Shown here: positions 33,396 through 43,957 of the stretch, in pieces
Numbering within the stretch: position 1 is the first letter of the stretch
Layout: each line of letters opens with the position of its first letter
Assembly (NCBI GenBank): GCA_039090855.1
Contig: CM077013.1
Location: 143,675,240 to 143,739,239, forward strand
Reading direction: 5' to 3'
Source of the DNA: Macrothele yani
Lineage: Eukaryota > Arthropoda > Arachnida > Araneae > Macrothelidae
DNA: 64,000 nucleotides
Translations under genes and position numbers: made by a program
The notes under the pieces: generated by a model
What the model was told of the DNA's origin: nothing
Database searches by the model: none
Seen by the model: only the letters and a program-made list of their open reading frames with translations

Positions 33396-34607
33396 CACTG
33401 AAGAGCAATTGAATTAGAGATACCTGTTTAGTAACGTGTAGCACCAGTTTTCGTCCTGATGACGGCGGCGATTTGTCTCGGCATGGACTCGAAAAGACAC
33501 CGGAAGCATTGGGAAGCCATACGGATCACACGACCCTTGAATAAGCTCCCACAGTTCACGAAAATTGGATGGTGGAGGGTCAGAGCCTAGAACATCTCTC
33601 TCGATAGCATCCCAGATGTGCTCGATGGGATTAAGGTCAGGTGACCTAACTGGCCAAGAAAGCGAGGTCACGTCGGTGGAGTGTTGATCCAACCATTCAG
33701 ATACAATTCGGGAGCGATGGCACGGTGCATTGTCTTGTTGCAGGATGGATGTTGAAGACACACACCCAGTGGGATGTTGAAGACGCACAAACGGGAGCAA
33801 ATGGCCGTCGAGGTTATCCCGGTAATGTTAACATGTGAGGGACGGTGTCAGACGTACCAGGGGTCCCATTTTAGTCCACGTAAAGAGTCCCCAGACGAGA
33901 TTGCCACCCCCACCAGCTTGAAGAGTACCCTGCTAGCAAGAAGGATCCATCGTTTTATGTAGTTTGCGCCGTACTCCTATTCTGCCATCCGCATGAACCA
34001 AGTGTGAATCTGGACTCATCAGTGCAGGCATGATTTTCCCACATGTCCAGTGTCCAGTGGCGATGTTCCCGCGCCCATGCTAATCTTTGCACTCTGTGAT
34101 GTGCGGTCAGCAGCGGTACCCTCGTGGGATGATGGCTTTTGTACCCCATGGCGAGGAAATGGTTCTGGATGGTGTAACTGCTTACGTGTTTTTGTGCACC
34201 AGCGTTAAATTGCCGAGTGATGTATTGCACTGTGGCCCATTATCCGCTGTTACAATGCGAGCTAGCCGACGATGACCTCATTCATCCACACGCTGTTGTC
34301 CACGGCAGTTGGCCCTGCAGGGATGGTTTTACCGGATTCGATGTACTCACGGCGCACCCATTACACAGTGGCTCGTGACTTCCGAGATGAAGTGACCCAT
34401 TCGTCGGGCCCCGACAATTTTCCCACGACCAAATGCGCTTAGATCCTTCGTCTTACGCATATTGCGTCCGGCTCTTACTGATTCCCGTCGCATCACTCCT
34501 TATATTGTCGGATCGCTGCATACGTCATGTCGTTTCCGTTTACAGGGCCGCCCACAGCACCACATTTGCGTAACGCCAGCTGTCTCTAATTCAATTGCTC
34601 TTTAGAG
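33396..34607 (-). mobile_element. Tc1-like element, copy 1 of a pair
   Basis: 1212 bp with TA at 33394-33395 and 34608-34609. Ends start CACTGAAGAGCAATTGAATT, with a slightly mutated complementary right end. The same family occurs at 40348-41559 with the same total length. The transposase on the minus strand is disrupted. Confidence 0.92.
33428..34460 (-). pseudogene. Tc1-like transposase, disrupted but with all three acidic residues visible
   Basis: The reading frame starts at the ATG complement at 34458-34460 (MRKTKDLSAF) and ended at the stop at 33428-33430. Pieces recovered are ARRMGHFISEV, RRLARIVTAD, TDESRFTLG (first Asp), LQQDNAPCHRSRIVSEWL (second Asp) and SPDLNPIEHIWDAIERD (Glu). 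Several stops and frameshifts break it in the N-terminal half and centre. Near 33745-33780 a small local duplication (CACCCAGTGGGATGTTGAAG context) is present. It is inactive. Confidence 0.85.
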
Positions 34608-34609
34608 TA

Positions 34610-35399
34610 TAGATTACCAGATTTTTCTCTCATTTTTTCTAAGTCTTTAAAATCGCTTCCCAGAGCATAGAAAAACACTTTTTATTGAAGAGTTACTAAT
34701 TGCTCACTAATTAGTGATCTCACTAAATTACCATGTAAAAGGATATCCCCGATGAGAAATTGTTATATGCTTCGAGAATTTTATATGATTCTCATGCCTC
34801 TAACTGTTGTACGGTAATGGCGCTTCGACCAAAGACGAAGTAATGGAAAATATTTACTAAAGCCGTGATGAAAGTCACGTGTCTGCAACATCTTCATAGG
34901 CAGTGGAAGCCACGGAAGAATGCGAACGGCGGTTTTTTCTTTGACTTGTCACTAAAATCATTAGTGCTCTGCTCCCCTTTTGTCATAGATTAATGTTTCA
35001 TACACCTAAACCTTTCTCGACAAATGCTCTATGGCATGGTGAAAACCGCATCACAATCCGTCCAGCGATTCTCGAGATTAGCCCGAACAAACAGACAGAC
35101 GCCTTCAGGGAACTTTATTTTATACTATGTATAGAAGATGAGATTTGAGTAGAAGATTTCAGGAAGGTAGTATCTGGCATCAAGTCTTAAACAACTCTTA
35201 GAAGCAGGGAGCCAGTAGTTTTGGGTTGGGGTGCCCGATAGCAAAGTCACATGGGAAATAACAAGAAAGATGACACCGAATTTTCGGACGTAATAAGCAC
35301 GTATTTTGCTTCCGTTCTGACGCAAATTAAATTTATCAAAGCTATTCAAAGTCAATGGAACCGGTATGGAAAACAATAATATCTGACGGAAGAAAGAAG
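34610..35399. other. No gene; contains a short motif common to arthropod interspersed repeats
   Basis: Around 35040-35130 the sequence reads AAAACCGCATCACAATCCGT, then CGAGATTAGCCCGAACAAAC and AGACAGACG, followed by TATACTATGTATAGAAGA. This phrase type is common at the ends of interspersed repeats in arthropods (from memory). I cannot assign the family or its limits. Confidence 0.45.
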
Positions 35400-37640
35400 T
35401 TTTTCAATCGAATTTTTAATCCCTCAGATATTGCTGTAAATGGAATCGTGAGCTTACGAACTCTTAGAAACAGAGATATCGACCAAAATTAAAATGTGAC
35501 TTTACGTCCCCTGGGGGAAAACCATGCATTATTTTAGGAAGAAAGTATTCTCAAAAGGTTTATCCATATCAGCTGTATCGGTCCAAGAAAAAAAATTTAG
35601 TCGAGTTCTCAGGAGCCCAGATTTTGTTACAAATACATCAGAAGCAGAAATTAACACTTATGACCATTGGTGGCCAAACCATTCTTTACAAAACATTAGA
35701 AATTATGTGAAAAACATTTTCCATTAAGACTTGTATGCGATACAGGAAGAATGTTTCAAATCGGAGTTTTAGGAGCAGAAATAACGCAGAAAACGCAATT
35801 ATTTACCTTTGTGTCTTCTAGCGGAAAGTCTATGATTTACTTGAAAATTTGGAATTTATAGGAAAATCATTTCGCATCGGAAACACTATCCAACAAAGAA
35901 GGAATTTTTCAATTTGCAAACTTAGAAGTAGAGATATTGACAAAAATAAGATATATATCTACGCCCCCTGTCGGAGAAACCATGGATTATTTCAAGAAGA
36001 AAATGTTCCTAAAAGTTTTGTCGACATGAGTAGTATCGGTCAACAAACGACTTTTTTCAACCGAGAATTTAGAAGCTCATATTTTGCTGTAAATACATGA
36101 CAAGCGAAAATTAGGATTTACGCCTCCTGGTGGCCAAACCATTTTTTTTTACAAAAGTTAGAAATTATGTGCAAACGATTTACCATTAGAAGCTGTATCC
36201 GGTGCACAAAGAATTTTTCAAATCGGAGATTTAGAAGCAGAGATATAGGGGAAAACGCAATTTACGTTTAAGCCCCTAGCGGAAAGTCTATGAGTTACTT
36301 GAAAATTTTGAAATTATATGAAACCTATGTCATACTGGAAACACTATCCAACAAAGAAGGAAGTTTTCAAATCGGACTCCTAGAAGTAGAGATATTGATA
36401 AAAATAAGCCCCTAGCGGAAAGTCTATGAGTTACTTCAAAATTTTGAAATTATATGAAACCTATGTCATACTGGAAACACTATCCAACAAAGAAGGAAGT
36501 TTTCAAATCGGACTCCTAGAAGTAGAGATATTGATAAAAATAAGATATATGTCTATGCCCCCAGGCGTAGAAACCATGCACTATTTTAAGAAGAAAATGT
36601 TTCTAAAAGGTTTGTCGACATGAGTAGTATCGGTCTACAAACGGCGTTTTTTTCAATCGAGAATTTAGAAGCTCTTATTTTGCTGCAAATACATCAGAAG
36701 CGGAAATTAAGATTTACGCCTCCTGGTGGTCATACCATTTTTTTACAAAAACTAGAAATTATGTGCAAACAATTTCCCATCAGCAGCTGTATCCGGTGCA
36801 GAAAGAATTTTCAAAGCGGAGGTTTAGAAGCAGAGATATAGGGGGAAACTCAACTTACCGCTACGCCCCTAGCGGAAAGTCTATGAATTACTTAAAATTT
36901 TTGAAATTATATGAAAAACATGTTACACGGAAAACACTATACAACAAAGAAGGAATTTTTCAAATCGGACTCCTAGAAGTAGATATATTGACAAAAATAA
37001 GATATACATCTACGCCCCCTGGCGGAGAAACTGTGGAATATTTTAGGAATAAAATATTCCGAAAAGGTTTATCGATGTGAGTGGCATCAGTCCACGAAAT
37101 AATTTTTTCAATCGATATTTTAGAAGCTCAAGTTTTATGGCAAATACATCAGAAGCAAAAATTAACTCTTACGCCCTCTGGTGGTCAAAGTATTATTTAC
37201 CAAAAAATTGAAATTATATGCAAAACATTTTCCATCAGGATGTGTATCCCCTGAAGAAAAAAATTTAAATCGGAGTTTTAGAAGAGGAGTTATCGGGGGA
37301 AATGTATTTTTTTGGTACGCCCCCTAGCTGAAAATATATGCGTAATTTGAAGGTGTAACTATGTCTAAAATACTCTTCGACATAAATGGAATCGAAAGAT
37401 AAAAAAATTTTTTAATCGGATGTTTAGAAGCAAATATGTGGAATAAAACGTATTTTTGAATTCGACATCATTTGCAGTTACGCCCTCTAGCGGCGAAATT
37501 GCACATCGTAAAAAGAAGCAAAATAAAGGATCATCATTCTCATATTTCAAGTTTCCCAATGCAAAAAGAAATTTTCAAATCGGACTAACAGTTGCAGAGA
37601 TATCGTGGTTACAGACGGACGGACGGACGGACAAACCGGT
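35400..37640. repeat. Complex satellite: ~150-bp monomers in a ~455-bp higher-order unit
   Basis: A conserved word of the form CGCCCCCTGGCGG, CGCCTCCTGGTGG or GCCCCTAGCGG recurs about every 150 bp (for example near 35818, 35965, 36121, 36271, 36556, 36717, 36865, 37013, 37171, 37317, 37480). The three variants alternate, so the motif AGCGGAAAGTCTATGA recurs about every 460 bp (35824, 36286, 36873). A recent local duplication of about 130 bp gives an extra copy at 36415. Between these words lies a TCAAATCGGA..TAGAAG..GAGATAT block. The array ends in CGGACGGACGGACGG at about 37616. No conserved ORF is visible. Confidence 0.85.
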
Positions 37641-37756
37641 AACATGAGCACGATCTATTTTACAAAAGACGTGCTAAAAAATTAAGAGGGAGATAATGTG
37701 ACGTACTACAGTAGTAAAGCACGTGTCCAGAGGACAAATCTGCAGCTATACGTTTT

Positions 37757-37829
37757 GTCCGTGTAGCTTAGTTGGGAGAGCAACTTACTCTGGAGTGAAA
37801 GACTGCCGGTTCGATCCTCGTCACGGACA
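37757..37829 (+). tRNA. tRNA-like sequence (pseudogene or SINE head)
   Basis: The 73-nt segment has a perfect 7-bp acceptor pairing (GTCCGTG with CACGGAC, then A). It has a plausible D-arm (GCTT...GAGC) and a box B GGTTCGATCC. The anticodon region pairs TTAC with GTGA around a 6-nt TCTGGA loop, which is not canonical, and the T-stem contains mismatches. The similarity in layout to 59725-59797 suggests tRNA-derived repeats rather than a working tRNA gene. I do not assign an amino acid. Confidence 0.45.
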
Positions 37830-39029
37830 ATTTTGTGTTCTCACAATCGATTCTGAGACTCATCCGTGGCAGTCACGAACTTCAACCACTAATTAGGCCA
37901 TCAGCGATCCTTTATAGCTGTATGGGCAGTGGCTGTGACGCATGAAGGTAAACCCAGTACTGAATGTTGATGTCCGGAAGCTTTTGATCACACGGTATAG
38001 GTGCTCTTTGCTTATACAATTTCTGAATTTGTGTTTGTGTTCTATTATTCTGCAATCGTTTATGTTTCATGGAGGTTTTTTTTTTCTTCCTGCTCTAATT
38101 TTTTAGCCACTTTACATTATTTTATTTCCCTTTATTTTATATTGTGTTCGTGTTACCTGAAGGCATGATCGCAAAAGTTGTAAATTGATTCACTTTGCGT
38201 GTTTGTTTCAAGCGTTAATCTTTTATGTACAAATTGGCAAATTTCCTTTTTACCGGACCTTTGAACGGTTTATTTCCAGTTGCGAACAAAGCACTTACTT
38301 CACTCTTCACGGGCACTTTGCATTCCCTGTGTGCCCGACGATCAGTTCGTCTATTACGACATTCACAGATTCCTTCGTCTTCCGTATTCCTTTCATTATG
38401 TACGTGCGGCAAATCGGCCTTAGTGATTTACCGAACGTGATGGTGCCTATCACAGTCGGCAGACTGAGCCTGTTACGTGAAGTTCCTCTGCGGGAAGTTA
38501 TGTATGCGCGTAACTCGGTTGTCCCCAAAGGGTATCCGCTTCGTCCTTTGCAATGTAATTAACGTCACCTTGGTTGCCAATTAATCAGCGAAACTGTTCA
38601 GCTCCACCTTCCTCAGGAATTCTCAACCGCCATTATTACTTTGCTCGCTCGCTTGCTCGCTCGTTGCCAGATTCCCCAGCAAAGACATCTAAGACGAGTC
38701 AGTCAACCGGAGAAGACAAAATGCGAGAACAAAATGGTGGTCTCGATTTTCGTAGCAGAAAACCGTTTTGTTTTGTTGAGTGCCCAAGCTTTTCATTTCC
38801 TGCCTGCTTCAAAACACGGTAAAAGGCCTTTCGAATGGACACAGTTTTCCTGTTTCGAATTGATACGAGCAAATCTATGACCTTCAGTCTCCCAGACTTA
38901 AAATTATTCCTCCCGTGAATTCGAATCGGTTGAAATTCATGTTAGTGTCTTTCAGGAAGCGAAAACCACTCCGTTCTATTGCAGATTTATAGTTCTCTAC
39001 CATTACTTCTTTCGACAATGTACAGAAAA
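37830..39029. other. No recognised gene; left copy of a ~75-bp direct repeat
   Basis: Short frames at 38185-38562 and on the minus strand at 38215-38528 have no family resemblance. At about 38615-38690 the sequence from GGAATTCTCAACCGCC to CAAAGACATCTAAGACGA resembles 40172-40253, so the tandem array between is flanked by direct repeats. Within it, a run of CTCGCTTGCTCGCTCG forms a small low-complexity patch. Confidence 0.5.
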
Positions 39030-40170
39030 TAAAGTTGTTTGTGTTATTTTTTTACATACTGCGAGAAAAAACTTTTCATAACAAATTCTTTTCAAATACC
39101 GATATCCCTAGAAGTAGTTTGTTTGTGCTTAATTTACGAGTTCGATATTTCAGTGTCCAAATCTCTTGCCAGAATAGAGCTCCAAGTTTGTTTGTATTTC
39201 CTGTAAAAGCTTCATCACAGTGTCCATGATATCTGCGCTCCTGAACGAAAGTAACCTATGTAAAACTAAAGTAGTGCTCCCGAGTGAAAGCTTTTCATAA
39301 AAAAATCTTCTCAAATACGGACATCCCTAGAAGTAGCTTGTTTGTGCTTAATTTTAAGAGCTTGAGATTTTAGGGACCACATCTCTGGCTGGAATGGAGC
39401 TCCAAGAGTGTTTGTATTTCCCGTAAAAGCTTTATCACAGTGTCCACGATATCTGCGCTCCTGAACGAAAGTTACAAAAGTAAAACTTAGATTGCGCTCC
39501 TGAACGAAACTAACCTAAGTAAAACTACGGTTGCGCTCTTGAACGAAAGCTTTTCATAACACATTCTTTCAAATACGGATATCCATAGAAGGCCGCCCCG
39601 GTGGCGCAGTGGTCTAAGGCGTTGGCCTCTGATCATTCGTCCGAAGGGGTCCGGGTTCGAATCCCGGTGAGGCATGGATGTTGTGTTTGTCTTACGGCAC
39701 TGGCTCTCTCCCTTCCCTGGAACCAGTGACCCTAAATTAGGGACGGGCGACTGCTTATAGCCCATTGAGTTGCTCACGGTGGTCGTTAAACCTCCAATCA
39801 AAAAAAAAAATCTCTAGAAGTAGTTTGTTTATGCTTAAATTTGAGAGTTCGAGATTTTAGTGCCCAGATCTTTTGCCAGAATAGAGCTCCAAATTTGTTT
39901 GTATTTTCCGTAAAAGCTTTATCACATACCTATGATATATGCGCTCCTGCACGAGAGTAACCTAAGTAAAACTAAGGTTGCGCTCCTGAACGAAAGTAAC
40001 CTAAGTAAAACTACAGTACTTTGTTCAGGAGCGCAGATATCATGGATACTGTGATTAAGCTTTTATCGAAAAAACAAACAAACTCGGACCTCTATTCTCG
40101 CAAGAGATTTAAACACTAATATCTCGAACTCTTAATATTAAGCACAGAGGAAACACTTCTAGGGATATCC
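39030..40170. repeat. Tandem array (~220-260-bp units) with a terminal inverted unit
   Basis: At least three direct units contain CTTTTCATAA, ATCCCTAGAAGTAG(C/T)TTGTTT, AGAGCTCCAA, GTAAAAGCTT and ATATCTGCGCTCCTGAACGA. Their starts are near 39067, 39288 and 39545. A SINE splits the third. From about 40013 to 40170 the same unit appears in reverse: CAGGAGCGCAGATATCATGG, then CACTTCTAGGGATATCCG. No coding potential is visible. Confidence 0.8.
39592..39810 (+). mobile_element. tRNA-derived SINE, main family
   Basis: Full-length copy with head GCCGCCCCGGTGGCGCAGTG, box B GGTTCGAATCCC and a 10-nt A-run. It is inserted in the tandem array. Flanks TCCATAGAAG and TCTCTAGAAG look like an imperfect 10-bp target duplication. 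It is one of the best preserved copies here. Confidence 0.94.
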
Positions 40171-40347
40171 GTATAATTCTCAACGGTCATTATTACTTTC
40201 CTCGCTCGCTTGCTCTCTCGTTGCCAGATTTCCCAGCAAAAACGTCCAAGACGAAAGTCATGAACAAATGAGAACTAAGTTCATGACTTTTAGTTACGCA
40301 ATCGATGAAATAACTAAAGATATTATATACAATGTATATGAAATATA

Positions 40348-41559
40348 CACTGAAGAGCAATTGAATTAGAGATACCTGACTAGTAACGTGTAGCACTACC
40401 TTTCGTCCTGATGACGGCGGCGATTCGTCTCGGCATGGACTCGACAAGACACCGAAAACGTTGGGAAGCCATACAGATCCACGACCACTGAACAAGCTCC
40501 AACAGTTCACGAAGATTTGATGGAGGGGGGTCAGAGCCTCGAGCATCTCTCTCGATGGCATCCCAGATGTGCTCGATGGGATTGAGGTCAGGTGACCTAT
40601 CTAGCCAAGGAAGCCAGTTCACGTCGGTGGAGTGTTCATCCAACCATTCGGATACAATTCGGGAGCGATGCATTGTCTTGCTGCAGGATGAGGTCCCCAG
40701 TGGGATGTTAAAGACGCACAAACGGGAGCAAATGGTCGTCCACGATATCCCGGTAACGTTGAACTGTTAGGCCCGATGTCACATGTACCAGGATTCATAT
40801 TTCAGTCCACGTAAACAGTCCTCAGACGAGAACGCCATCCCCATCAGATTGAAGAGTATCCTGCTGGCAAGAAGGATCCATCGCTTCATGTGGTTTGCGC
40901 CGTACTCATATCCTGCCATCCGCATGTACCAACGTGAATATCTACTCATCAGTCCAGCCAACATTTTTCCACATGTCTAGGGTCCAGTGGTGGTGTTCCC
41001 GCGTCTATGCTAATCTTTTCACCCTGTGATGTGCGGTCAGCAGCGGTACCCTCGTGGGACGATGGCTTTTGTACCCCATAGCGAGGAGATGGTTGTGGAT
41101 GGTGTGGCTGCTAACACGGTTTTCTGCACCAGCGTTAAATTGCCGAGTGATTTCTTGCACTGTGGTCCGTCTATCCGCTGTTACAATGCGAGCTAGACGA
41201 CGATGACCCGGCTCATCCGCACGCTGTTGTCCGCAGCAGTTGGCCTTTGCAGGGATTGTTTTACCGGATTCGATGTACTCACGGTGCAACCGTGACACAG
41301 TGGCTCGTTAAAATCCCAGTGCCTGCACGACTTCCGAGATGGAGTGACCCATTCGTCGGGCCCCATCTATTCGCCCACGATCAAAGGCGCTTAGATCCTT
41401 TGTTTTACCCATATTGCGCCCGGCTCTTACTGCTTCCCGTCGCATCACTCCTTATATTGTCGGATCGCTGAATACGTCATGTCGTTTCCGTTCACAGGGC
41501 CACCCACAGCGCCACATTAGCGTAACGCCAGCTGCCTCTAATTCAATTGCTCTTCAGTG
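40348..41559 (-). mobile_element. Tc1-like element, copy 2 of a pair
   Basis: 1212 bp, flanked by TA at 40346-40347 and 41560-41561. Both ends start CACTGAAGAGCAATTGAATT and are better preserved than in copy 1 at 33396-34607. The transposase is on the minus strand. Confidence 0.94.
40380..41412 (-). pseudogene. Tc1-like transposase, disrupted
   Basis: Starts at the ATG complement at 41410-41412 (MGKTKDLSAFDRGRIDG) and ended at the stop at 40380-40382 after GSATRY. The N-terminal half is open over a longer stretch than in copy 1, with ISEVV, TVSRLHREYIESG, RRLARIVTADRR and AENRVSSHTIHNHLL. A stop follows near 41004. The first-Asp region is frameshifted. The second-Asp motif is damaged by a small deletion (SKTMHRSRI in place of QDNAPxHRSRI). 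SPDLNPIEHIWDAIERD with the Glu is intact. It is inactive. Confidence 0.87.
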
Positions 41560-41605
41560 TACTCTAAAGGTGAAAATCACCTCCTTAGAACGCTAAGGCA
41601 AGTAG

Positions 41606-41798
41606 CCTCCCCGGTAGCCGACGGATCAGAAGCGTAGATTTCTGATCAATCGATAAAGCTGAGCCTGGGTTCCAGTTCTGTATTGAGCATGTGTAGCGCG
41701 CTTGTTTTCCGAAACTGGTTCTTCCCTTCCCTGACACCAGTACCCCATAATTTTGGGCAGCAAATGCTTGTAGCCCTAAGAATTTGTCATGGCTATCT
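41606..41798 (+). mobile_element. Diverged SINE, main family, carrying a MITE in its tail
   Basis: Resembles the main SINE in order: CTCCCCGGTAGCCGACGGAT head, CCTGGGTTCCAGTTCTG (degraded box B), CTTCCCTTCCCTGACACCAG, CCCCATAATTTTGGGCAGC, then CATGGCTATCTTTAA. The last piece aligns with CACGGTGGTCGTTAAA of the intact SINE tail. The TTAA at that position is where the MITE at 41803 inserted. Confidence 0.7.
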
Positions 41799-41802
41799 TT
41801 AA

Positions 41803-42403
41803 CCCTTTAACCGGCTGGAACGAATTAACTCGGGGTCAGCAAAATAGGCTGAAATGAGCTCTAACGAAGATATTCGCTATCTAAGAAGTTGACCGAATGC
41901 GGCTGGAACGAGTGAATCTGCGCATCATTAAGCGATGCTTTTCGCTTTAGCTTTGTAATGAACGTGGTCATTTGAAATGAAATGAGCGTGGTCATTTAGG
42001 GGAATTATTGATCTTAATCCTTTTGATTTATTACCAGCTGAAAGACCTAAAAAATTTGCGAAGAACCTAAAAAAGGAGAGGAAAGATGCTTGATTCTCTT
42101 ATTTCTGCCCAGTGGAATAGTGTCCATATCAGGGGGACTAGCCCTTCCCTATCGTGCATTGGACCATGGTAAAGTGAACAAAGTACCAGAAATTAACATA
42201 TTGTCGAACTACTCTAAGGAGATTAGAAGTGAACACTTACCACTATTGATAGGCTTATGACCAGTACTTCTGAGATGAGCAGAGCAAAGGAGTTGTTTTG
42301 CTGTAGCTTTCGTAAAACCGGCTGCTATGTGAATATTTCATTTTTGGGAAGTGCTGCAAATTTTGGGCATGATTTGGTTCACGAACATCGGCCGCTTAAA
42401 GGG
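41803..42403. mobile_element. piggyBac-type MITE, complete
   Basis: A 601-bp element flanked by TTAA on both sides (41799-41802 and 42404-42407). It starts CCCTTTAACCGG and ends CCGCTTAAAGGG, which form short inverted ends of CCCTTTAA(A/G)C type. No long frame is present. The copy at 1-483 belongs to the same family. Family naming follows the TTAA target and CCC-initiated ends known for piggyBac; no transposase source is in the window. Confidence 0.8.
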
Positions 42404-42540
42404 TTAAACGAAATGAACAGACAATAAACAACGGTAAACAAGCGATAGCATTAACAACCAAACATACAACAGCAAATATAGGTAGAGTGAAAATAGAAAG
42501 AATAATGAAATAGGTCGAAAACGGGAAACCACGGCAAAAA

Positions 42541-42563
42541 GAAATAAATATATATATATATAT

Positions 42564-42601
<38 letters not shown>

Positions 42602-42602
42602 T
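42541..42602. repeat. (TA)n(GA)n microsatellite
   Basis: About 16 nt of TA repeats run directly into GA repeats with one or two interruptions, immediately followed by AATATAAG. Not genic. Confidence 0.95.
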
Positions 42603-42603
42603 A

Positions 42604-43020
42604 TAAGACATGAAAGGTCCATAGCTTTATGAAGTTCTCGCCCCACTGATTCCGAACTATCAGCGCAAAATATTATAAAGCGTGATTCATCTTACTAGAC
42701 ATTTTTGCCTTGCTGTACACTGTAAAACATTTTCTGAAATTCACGAGATTTCCCGAACGTTCTCCCCCGAATCACATCCCGCCACCACACTACTATTACA
42801 GTTACAAAAAAAAAAAAAAAAAAAAAAAATGGCAAAACCAATAAATCATATTCTCCTAATAACATAAATTTGGCTACCACCATTCTCAGGGATCCTAAGC
42901 CCATCATTCAGGACGATGGTCTAACTGTTACCGTCTGATATGGATGAAACACTTCTGTCAACTTAATAACTTTCTAAGGAGTACAACATATATAGGATTC
43001 AAGTTTATTGCCTGCCAAAG
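42604..43020. other. No gene; A-run at about 42806-42829
   Basis: AT-rich sequence. A 24-nt A-run could be a retroposon tail, but I cannot identify a body upstream of it. Nothing else is recognisable. Confidence 0.4.
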
Positions 43021-43023
43021 TTT

Positions 43024-43230
43024 GGGCCGCGGGTGGCCTAGTGGGCAACGTTCGTGACTGCCACGGAAAGGGCCTCAGGTTCGATCCCAGGCAGGTACGA
43101 ACGCTCGATCCACTAAATATCCGCCGTGCGTCGGATGGGCACGGCGGATATTTAGTCCTCCCCTTTCTACTTCGCTTCCGAGTCACTTTCCTATCGGGCG
43201 CTCTAGCCCAAATCTCCTAGTTTCCTATCT
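43024..43230 (+). mobile_element. Second tRNA-derived SINE type, with hairpin
   Basis: The head reads GGGCCGCGGGTGGCCTAGTG (box A) and 50 nt later AGGTTCGATCCCAGGCAGG (box B). It differs from the main family in both head and body. A perfect 18-bp hairpin follows at 43112-43156. The end is not defined; the gypsy element begins at 43270. No poly-A tail is visible because of that uncertainty. Confidence 0.6.
43112..43156. repeat. Perfect 18-bp inverted repeat with 9-nt loop
   Basis: ACTAAATATCCGCCGTGC, a loop GTCGGATGG, then the exact reverse complement. It lies just after the SINE head. It may be part of the SINE body or a local template-switch product. Confidence 0.9.
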
Positions 43231-43269
43231 CTAAGGGTTGTTTAAGACCTGGGGTCAGACACTCCCTTC

Positions 43270-43942
43270 TATAATGAATAACGCTCTTCCGCTACTTTGC
43301 TAATTGTAGTGAATATAGCTTTCACTAATACTATAATGAATTCAATGCTTGTACTAAGCTTCTAATAGTGAATTCAAATGGTTGTTGTTACTAGTTAATT
43401 AGGATCATGAATAAAGTCTCCTGCTAGTAGTGTAGTAATAGTAATGAACAAACTTATAACTGATAGTAATGTTTTTGTAGTAGTTAAGATGAATAAAGTC
43501 TTATGCTGGTTGTTACTAATAACACTAAATGAAATAAACCTAACAGCCAGACAGAGGTCTGACAGTACTATGAACTGAGAAAGACGTACTTACGTAAATC
43601 CTTTTATTATGAACTTCTACTGGTATCATCACACACACTTCACACACAGCTACTCACATACCACGTAGCTCCTTGCACATGAACGAGGCTCTATTCACAT
43701 AAACAATAGCTCTCCACATAAACAAACGCTCTCCCTATACAACAACAAACGCTCTCCTTAGGTATCGTTGAACGCGCCTATTTATACTGGCTACCACCAC
43801 GTCATGACTTACACTCATTGCCAGATCTCATTCAGCGGGAGAAATAACATCTCGTTCAGTAAGAAGATAATTTACATAGTAAAATAAAATAACCAGAGAT
43901 AGTAAAAATCAAAAGGAAAGTGAATCTAGAGTATACGTTACA
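43270..43942 (-). repeat. Gypsy 3' LTR
   Basis: 673 bp. On the minus strand it starts TGTAACGTATACTCTAGATT. It differs from the other LTR by roughly a dozen substitutions, a short indel near 43741 and a few single-base changes, counted by eye. Divergence of about 2% suggests moderate age. Confidence 0.93.
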
Positions 43943-43957
43943 TCATCTCCACCTTAA
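43943..43957 (-). promoter_or_regulatory. Polypurine tract
   Basis: On the minus strand AAGGTGGAGATGA directly precedes the 3' LTR. It would prime plus-strand DNA synthesis. It is interrupted by two T, which is tolerated in many gypsy elements. Confidence 0.6.

Noticed and set aside
35400..37640. A CRISPR-like array
   Set aside because: Units are about 150 bp, diverged throughout and lack short exact repeats with unique spacers; the genome is eukaryotic.
38185..38562. A 125-codon plus-strand frame
   Set aside because: Overlapping frames on both strands are equally open and no domain is recognisable.
42806..42829. A-run as a retroposon tail
   Set aside because: No SINE or LINE body and no target duplication could be found next to it.
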